Source: Lentisphaerae bacterium GWF2_49_21 (lineage in GTDB: Bacteria; Verrucomicrobiota; Lentisphaeria; Victivallales; GWF2-50-93). From it: 55,527 nt of DNA. The notes under the pieces were generated by a model. The model made no database searches. It saw nothing but the letters and a program-made list of their open reading frames with translations, and was not told where the DNA came from. Each line of letters opens with the position of its first letter. The first letter of the stretch is position 1. The DNA is taken from contig MHBH01000078.1 in the NCBI GenBank assembly GCA_001804805.1, forward strand, positions 1-55,527, given 5' to 3'. Shown piece by piece: positions 51,828 to 55,527 of this stretch. Position numbers and translations under genes: made by a program.

Positions 51828-53264
51828 CTACTGGGGATTTTGAACGGGTACATATCCGCTTTCCCTTACGATAGACTGGCCTTCCTTTGACAAGAGCCAG
51901 TCGCATAGGCGTTTTGCGGGTGCATCCGGTTTTAATCCTTTGCGGATAACTGCATATACTTCGGCAGTATAGGGGTATTTTCTGGATGCGATCGTTTCAA
52001 AACTCGGTTCAACTCCGTCAACTGCGATTGTCCTGGTCTCCGCACTGCCGATCATGTAGTGTTCATAGTAATAGACTGAATATGCAATGCCTTTCTTGTC
52101 ATGGGTCAGTGCGGAATACGGGCCGCCCATTGAATAAAGGACTATTGAATTATGTTGTCCCGCATCCATCATTGGAGCTCCTTTCATGAAGACATCCTTC
52201 ATCAGCTCCTGGCTGCCTGAATTCTTCTCACGCTGGTATGTTTTGATTTCCAGCTCCGAGACTCCATCGACCGCCCCCCACAGTTTTATCTTGTCCGTAT
52301 ATATTCCCGTTATCTGGGATGAGCTCAGGTTCTTTACGGGATTTTCCTTGTTCACCAGGAATACAAGGGCGTCGAGGGCGCATGGTACAATCTCAAGTTC
52401 AACCCCCTTGGACTTCGCCAGCTCAAGTTCACTGCTGGAAGGTTTCCGGGCTATAAGCCCTATTTCACTTTTCCCTTCAATGATATTCACGTATGACTGG
52501 TGGGTCGAACTGTTGACTGCCAGGAGGTTGTTTATTATGGATGCGAGACGTTCCTGTGATGGAGCCTTCGCCCTCGCCTGGAGTTTGTATTGGACAAGAA
52601 CGAAATCCTTTTCAGGATCCTTTACAGGAAGGGATAATACGCCGTGTATATTTTCATCCCTGTAGAGGTAATTCTCATTGCGGCCGGTCCATGAATAATC
52701 AATTCCGAAATATCGGCAGGCGATCAGCATTGCCAGCGGGCCGGTGGATGTCGAGCCGTCCATCCGAGGGTAGCTGAGCACGTCGAATCCAAGGTTCCGG
52801 AGCATTTCGGTCTTTCCGGATTTCATCTCTGCAAGTTCGGCATGCCTCGCCTCAATCATCTCTTTGCCCTTTTTATACACCCTCTGGTAATGCTCCTGAT
52901 AGAGGCTGACACGTTTTTTGTTTATAAGATCGAGTTTATCGCGCCACTTCCTGACTTCCTCGGTATTGTAGAGATCGCTGCGTTTTCTGGATAGAACATT
53001 GCTCTCCTCCTGGTTCCTCTTGTAGATCTTGTCGGATTCCTTGTCTAGTTCCCTGAGCTCCTTCCACTTGCCTGGAGCATCAGGTGAATCCTGAAGCCTG
53101 TCCATCTCGTCCTGTATGGCTTTGATTTCATCTTTCAACTGGGAATCTGAGAGCTTTGTCTGAACGACCTGCTGCTGGCCTTGCGCAGCAACGGAATAGA
53201 TAATCGGGGGAAAGGAAGTCAATAGGATGAGGACTGTGATGTGGAAAACGGTTTTTGTACGCAT
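51828..53264 (-). CDS. secreted PstS-like ligand-binding protein with coiled-coil extension
   Basis: The 478-residue protein has a signal peptide (1-27), then a coiled coil (about 38-150, LKDEIKAIQDEMDRLQD, DKLDLINKKRV), then a PstS-type binding domain. The latter starts YPRMDGSTSTGPLAMLIAC (about 163-181), a phosphate-binding loop, and continues with ALVFLVNKENPVKNLSSSQI and GSQELMKDVFMKG. Other pst genes are absent nearby. Typical PstS proteins are near 320-350 residues and lack the coiled coil. The ligand may be phosphate or something else. The start lacks a good ribosome-binding site. Confidence 0.8.
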   Translation of the reverse strand: MRTKTVFHITVLILLTSFPPIIYSVAAQGQQQVVQTKLSDSQLKDEIKAIQDEMDRLQDSPDAPGKWKELRELDKESDKIYKRNQEESNVLSRKRSDLYNTEEVRKWRDKLDLINKKRVSLYQEHYQRVYKKGKEMIEARHAELAEMKSGKTEMLRNLGFDVLSYPRMDGSTSTGPLAMLIACRYFGIDYSWTGRNENYLYRDENIHGVLSLPVKDPEKDFVLVQYKLQARAKAPSQERLASIINNLLAVNSSTHQSYVNIIEGKSEIGLIARKPSSSELELAKSKGVELEIVPCALDALVFLVNKENPVKNLSSSQITGIYTDKIKLWGAVDGVSELEIKTYQREKNSGSQELMKDVFMKGAPMMDAGQHNSIVLYSMGGPYSALTHDKKGIAYSVYYYEHYMIGSAETRTIAVDGVEPSFETIASRKYPYTAEVYAVIRKGLKPDAPAKRLCDWLLSKEGQSIVRESGYVPVQNPQ

Positions 53265-53430
53265 GTTTTATTACACTTTTATTCTTGGAATATTATTTAC
53301 ATGTCGGACTTGATGGATAATTTAATGCCTTTGAAACAAAAAGGATGATAATGGAAATCCTGCTTTTGGTTATTCCTGACAGGTTTTCTTTTCCCAATAG
53401 GTTCATTTACCAGCCCCTCGGATTGGACTC

Positions 53431-54207
53431 TTAATAGGTACCGCCCACATTGGACTTTGCGCCTTTGTCATCTGGCAGCTTCAATGTTCCGGCGGATTCC
53501 CTCTTCTGGGCTTCCTCGACAATAACTTTTGTGGCTGTTGCGCCGATACGGGTGACACCCCAGGAACGGACTGCAAGCGTGTCATCGAGCGTGCGGACAC
53601 CGCCAGCCGCCTTTATCTGTATGTCAGGTGAACAATGTTTTCGCATTAGCTTCAGATGCCTTTCAATTGCTCCCTGGTAATTATACATACCGTTCGGCTG
53701 TTTCACGAAACCATAGCCAGTTGATGTTTTTGCGAATGCGACCTTCAAAGAGGAACATATTTCACAGAGACGGATTATATGCTTGTCTTCGAGGTAGTCG
53801 TTTTCGAAAATCACCTTCAGGATCATTTTTCTGGCGACACATGCGTCGTTGACCGCCTTGATGTCGGCAGTCACGTAATCCCATTGCCCTCCAAGAGCCT
53901 TGCCGATGTTGATGACCATGTCTATTTCAGTCGCGCCTTCCTTTATGGCAAGCTCAGTTTCCTTGACTTTGATTGAAGTCTGGTTGTTGCCGTGGGGGAA
54001 GCCTATGACCGAACAGACTTTAACATCAGTACCAGCCAGGATTTCTTTGGCCATGGGCACTGAATAGGGCTTTACGCATGCAGTTGCTACATCGAACTTC
54101 CTCGACAGTTCGCATCCTTCCCTTATCTGCTCATCCGTCATGGTCGGATGCAGCAGTGAATGATCGATCATCTTTGCAATAGTTTTCGCGGTGATTTTTG
54201 TGTTCAT
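53431..54207 (-). CDS. deoC: deoxyribose-phosphate aldolase
   Basis: The 258-residue enzyme splits deoxyribose-5-phosphate into glyceraldehyde-3-phosphate and acetaldehyde. It has DHSLLHP (about 15-21), KVCSVIGFPHG, EIDMVINIGKA, LKVIFENDYL with the Schiff-base Lys, and AFAKTSTGYG with the second Lys. It starts with ATG overlapping the glycerate kinase stop by 4 nt (ATGA), behind GGGGAG, so it is the second gene of an operon. The operon would feed three-carbon sugars into lower glycolysis. Confidence 0.96.
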   Translation of the reverse strand: MNTKITAKTIAKMIDHSLLHPTMTDEQIREGCELSRKFDVATACVKPYSVPMAKEILAGTDVKVCSVIGFPHGNNQTSIKVKETELAIKEGATEIDMVINIGKALGGQWDYVTADIKAVNDACVARKMILKVIFENDYLEDKHIIRLCEICSSLKVAFAKTSTGYGFVKQPNGMYNYQGAIERHLKLMRKHCSPDIQIKAAGGVRTLDDTLAVRSWGVTRIGATATKVIVEEAQKRESAGTLKLPDDKGAKSNVGGTY

Positions 54208-55340
54208 ATATCTCCCCTTTGTATGTTAATGGCTTTTTCAGCAGTTATCTCAAGATATCTTTTTGCATTCCGCATTGAGTCTTCGGCATTTTTTACCTCC
54301 TTGCAGATCGGCCAGACTGAATTTATTCCAATTCTTTTCAGGCCGCTCAGATTCTTTCCAGCACACCCGCAGATTGCTATGCATGGTACTTTATGTTTCT
54401 TTGCGAGTTTCGCAACCCCGGCAGGAGCCTTTCCGTATGCTGTCTGGCTGTCCAGCTTTCCTTCGCCCGTGATCACAAGGTCCGCCTTCTTTATCTTTTC
54501 TTCAAGCCCGACAAGGTCAAATACAACGTCTATCCCCTTCTTGAGCTTAGCGCCGAACAAGCCATGAAAACCAGCGCTGATTCCACCAGCCGCTCCTCCC
54601 CCTTTTATTTTCCTAATGTCCTTTTTAGTATATTTGCGGACCTTGTCCGCAAATATCACAAGACCTTTTTCAAGCGTCTTGACCTGTGACGGAGTCGCAC
54701 CTTTCTGAGGGGCGTAGATGGCGGCAGAACCTTTAGTGCCCAGGAGGGGGTTTTCCACATCACATATTATTTCCATTCCGGTCTCGCTGAATAGTGATGA
54801 TGCTCCTGAAATATCAATACGTGAGATCAGCTGCAGGTCGGCGCCGGTCGGAATTGAAATAATATTACCAAGCTTGTCGAAAAAAACAACGCCCAAAGCC
54901 ACAGCCGCTCCAGTGCCCCCGTCGCAGGTCGCACTTCCGCCGATTCCAAGGATTATCTTGCGTGGCTTCAGCTGCAGGGCCTTGGAAATGAGCTGCCCGG
55001 TACCGTATGTCGTCGTCTCCATCGGATTACGAAGGTTCTTAGGGAGCAGGGCAAGGCCGGATGCCAGGGCCATCTCGATGAAAGCGGTCTTTTCTTCCTG
55101 AAGCCAGCAGAATTCGGAGATTATTTTATTCTTCCGTGGACCGAGGACTTTGCACTTTATGGTTTTTACCGCGGGCAGGGACTTTACGACATCCAGAAGT
55201 CCGTCTCCACCGTCTGCGACCGGGCATATGGTGATTTCAGAGTTTGGCAGCGCCTTCCTAATTCCGCGCGAAATTGCTTTTCCTGCCTCGATGGAGGAAA
55301 TGCTGCCTTTGAATGCGTTTACTGCTATTATGATTTTCAT
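54204..55340 (-). CDS. glxK: glycerate kinase
   Basis: The 378-residue protein belongs to the GlxK/GarK family that phosphorylates glycerate, giving 2-phosphoglycerate in most members. It shows NAFKGSISSIEAGKAISRGI (about 8-27), CPVADGGDGLLDVV, LGIGGSATCDGGTGAAVALG (about 130-149) and VITGEGKLDSQTAYGKAPAG. Length is normal. The ATG at 55340 opens the operon with deoC. Upstream lies a repeat-containing spacer with no visible gene to the window end. Confidence 0.93.
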   Translation of the reverse strand: MKIIIAVNAFKGSISSIEAGKAISRGIRKALPNSEITICPVADGGDGLLDVVKSLPAVKTIKCKVLGPRKNKIISEFCWLQEEKTAFIEMALASGLALLPKNLRNPMETTTYGTGQLISKALQLKPRKIILGIGGSATCDGGTGAAVALGVVFFDKLGNIISIPTGADLQLISRIDISGASSLFSETGMEIICDVENPLLGTKGSAAIYAPQKGATPSQVKTLEKGLVIFADKVRKYTKKDIRKIKGGGAAGGISAGFHGLFGAKLKKGIDVVFDLVGLEEKIKKADLVITGEGKLDSQTAYGKAPAGVAKLAKKHKVPCIAICGCAGKNLSGLKRIGINSVWPICKEVKNAEDSMRNAKRYLEITAEKAINIQRGDI

Positions 55341-55364
55341 GTGAGAAGGTACTGTTCAAAATTA

Positions 55365-55390
55365 AGAGCACGCTAAAGCTGTGAACTCCA
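55365..55390. repeat. family F half copy
   Basis: The segment with GCTAAAGCTGTGAACTCCAAC matches the right half of family F (37956-37979) and the inverted half at 45534-45552. The remaining spacer to 55527 shows only GC-rich and AT-rich repeat-like fragments and no gene. Confidence 0.45.
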
Positions 55391-55527
55391 ACATAATTAA
55401 CCATCCAACTTGCCGCGCCGTAGCCCTAAATCAAATCTGTTGAGAGGCGAAGGCGGGTCATCCAATAACACAATCCTCATGGCTTCGGATGGCCTTTTAG
55501 CGACTTACTAATAGTCTCATAATAATA

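Noticed and set aside
1-55527. CRISPR array, prophage or rRNA operon
   Set aside because: No regularly spaced direct repeats, phage structural genes or rRNA sequences were seen.

Overview
The window is a bacterial chromosome segment of moderate G+C with long, varied intergenic spacers full of short palindromic repeats. Gram-negative traits are visible: a heptosyltransferase-type glycosyltransferase, lipoproteins with lipoboxes plus lgt, and secretin-like proteins. The secretin-like pair, the DUF3300/DUF2950 pair and the style of the housekeeping genes suggest a member of the PVC superphylum (Verrucomicrobiota/Lentisphaerota-like). That placement is an inference from gene content and was not tested by phylogeny.

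Layout. 1-2621 is an integron: an integron-type tyrosine recombinase on the plus strand and, leftwards on the minus strand, a putative attI, a complete 571-bp gene cassette with an attC-like site, and the first codons of a second cassette running off the window edge. 2767-14324 holds a MoxR/DUF58 pair, a Kup K+ transporter, a secreted cystatin-like protein, a large medium-chain dehydrogenase, two adjacent histidine kinases (the second has Asn in place of the phospho-accepting His) and a secreted HEAT/M23-like protein. 14424-20921 holds RNase P RNA, apt, a metallophosphatase, a family 9 glycosyltransferase, a secreted protein, lysS and a HAD phosphatase. 21065-25607 is an accessory patch: a MITE-like element, a Phd-type antitoxin, a large CsgG-like secreted protein, and an orphan HigA antitoxin with a HigB remnant set between two copies of the trpE 3' end. 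25605-34639 holds trpE, an L-fucose isomerase homologue, DUF3300 and DUF2950 proteins, and metG followed by a small secreted-protein gene and a second copy of the metG 3' end. 35169-40807 holds two tandem paralogues built from secretin-like modules. 40897-55340 holds a lipoprotein, a DegT-type aminotransferase, gyrA, folP-cdaA-cdaR-nudix, lgt-rluD, a DedA protein, tRNA-Gln, a PstS-like protein, and glycerate kinase-deoC.

How the genes work together. cdaA and cdaR should make and control c-di-AMP, a nucleotide that controls K+ uptake in several bacteria, so the Kup transporter is a possible but unproven target. lgt would lipidate the lipoproteins at 30791 and 40897. The kinase pair looks like a two-protein phosphorelay whose working parts are split between partners.

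The observations most worth a second look are: (1) the integron with its visible cassette boundaries; (2) two unrelated loci, trpE and metG, where a cargo gene ends exactly at the start of a second, slightly diverged copy of the host gene's 3' end; (3) the complementary kinase pair; (4) a hairpin repeat family in which the stem changes but pairing is kept, and a roughly 23-nt module found inside the palindromes of other repeats.
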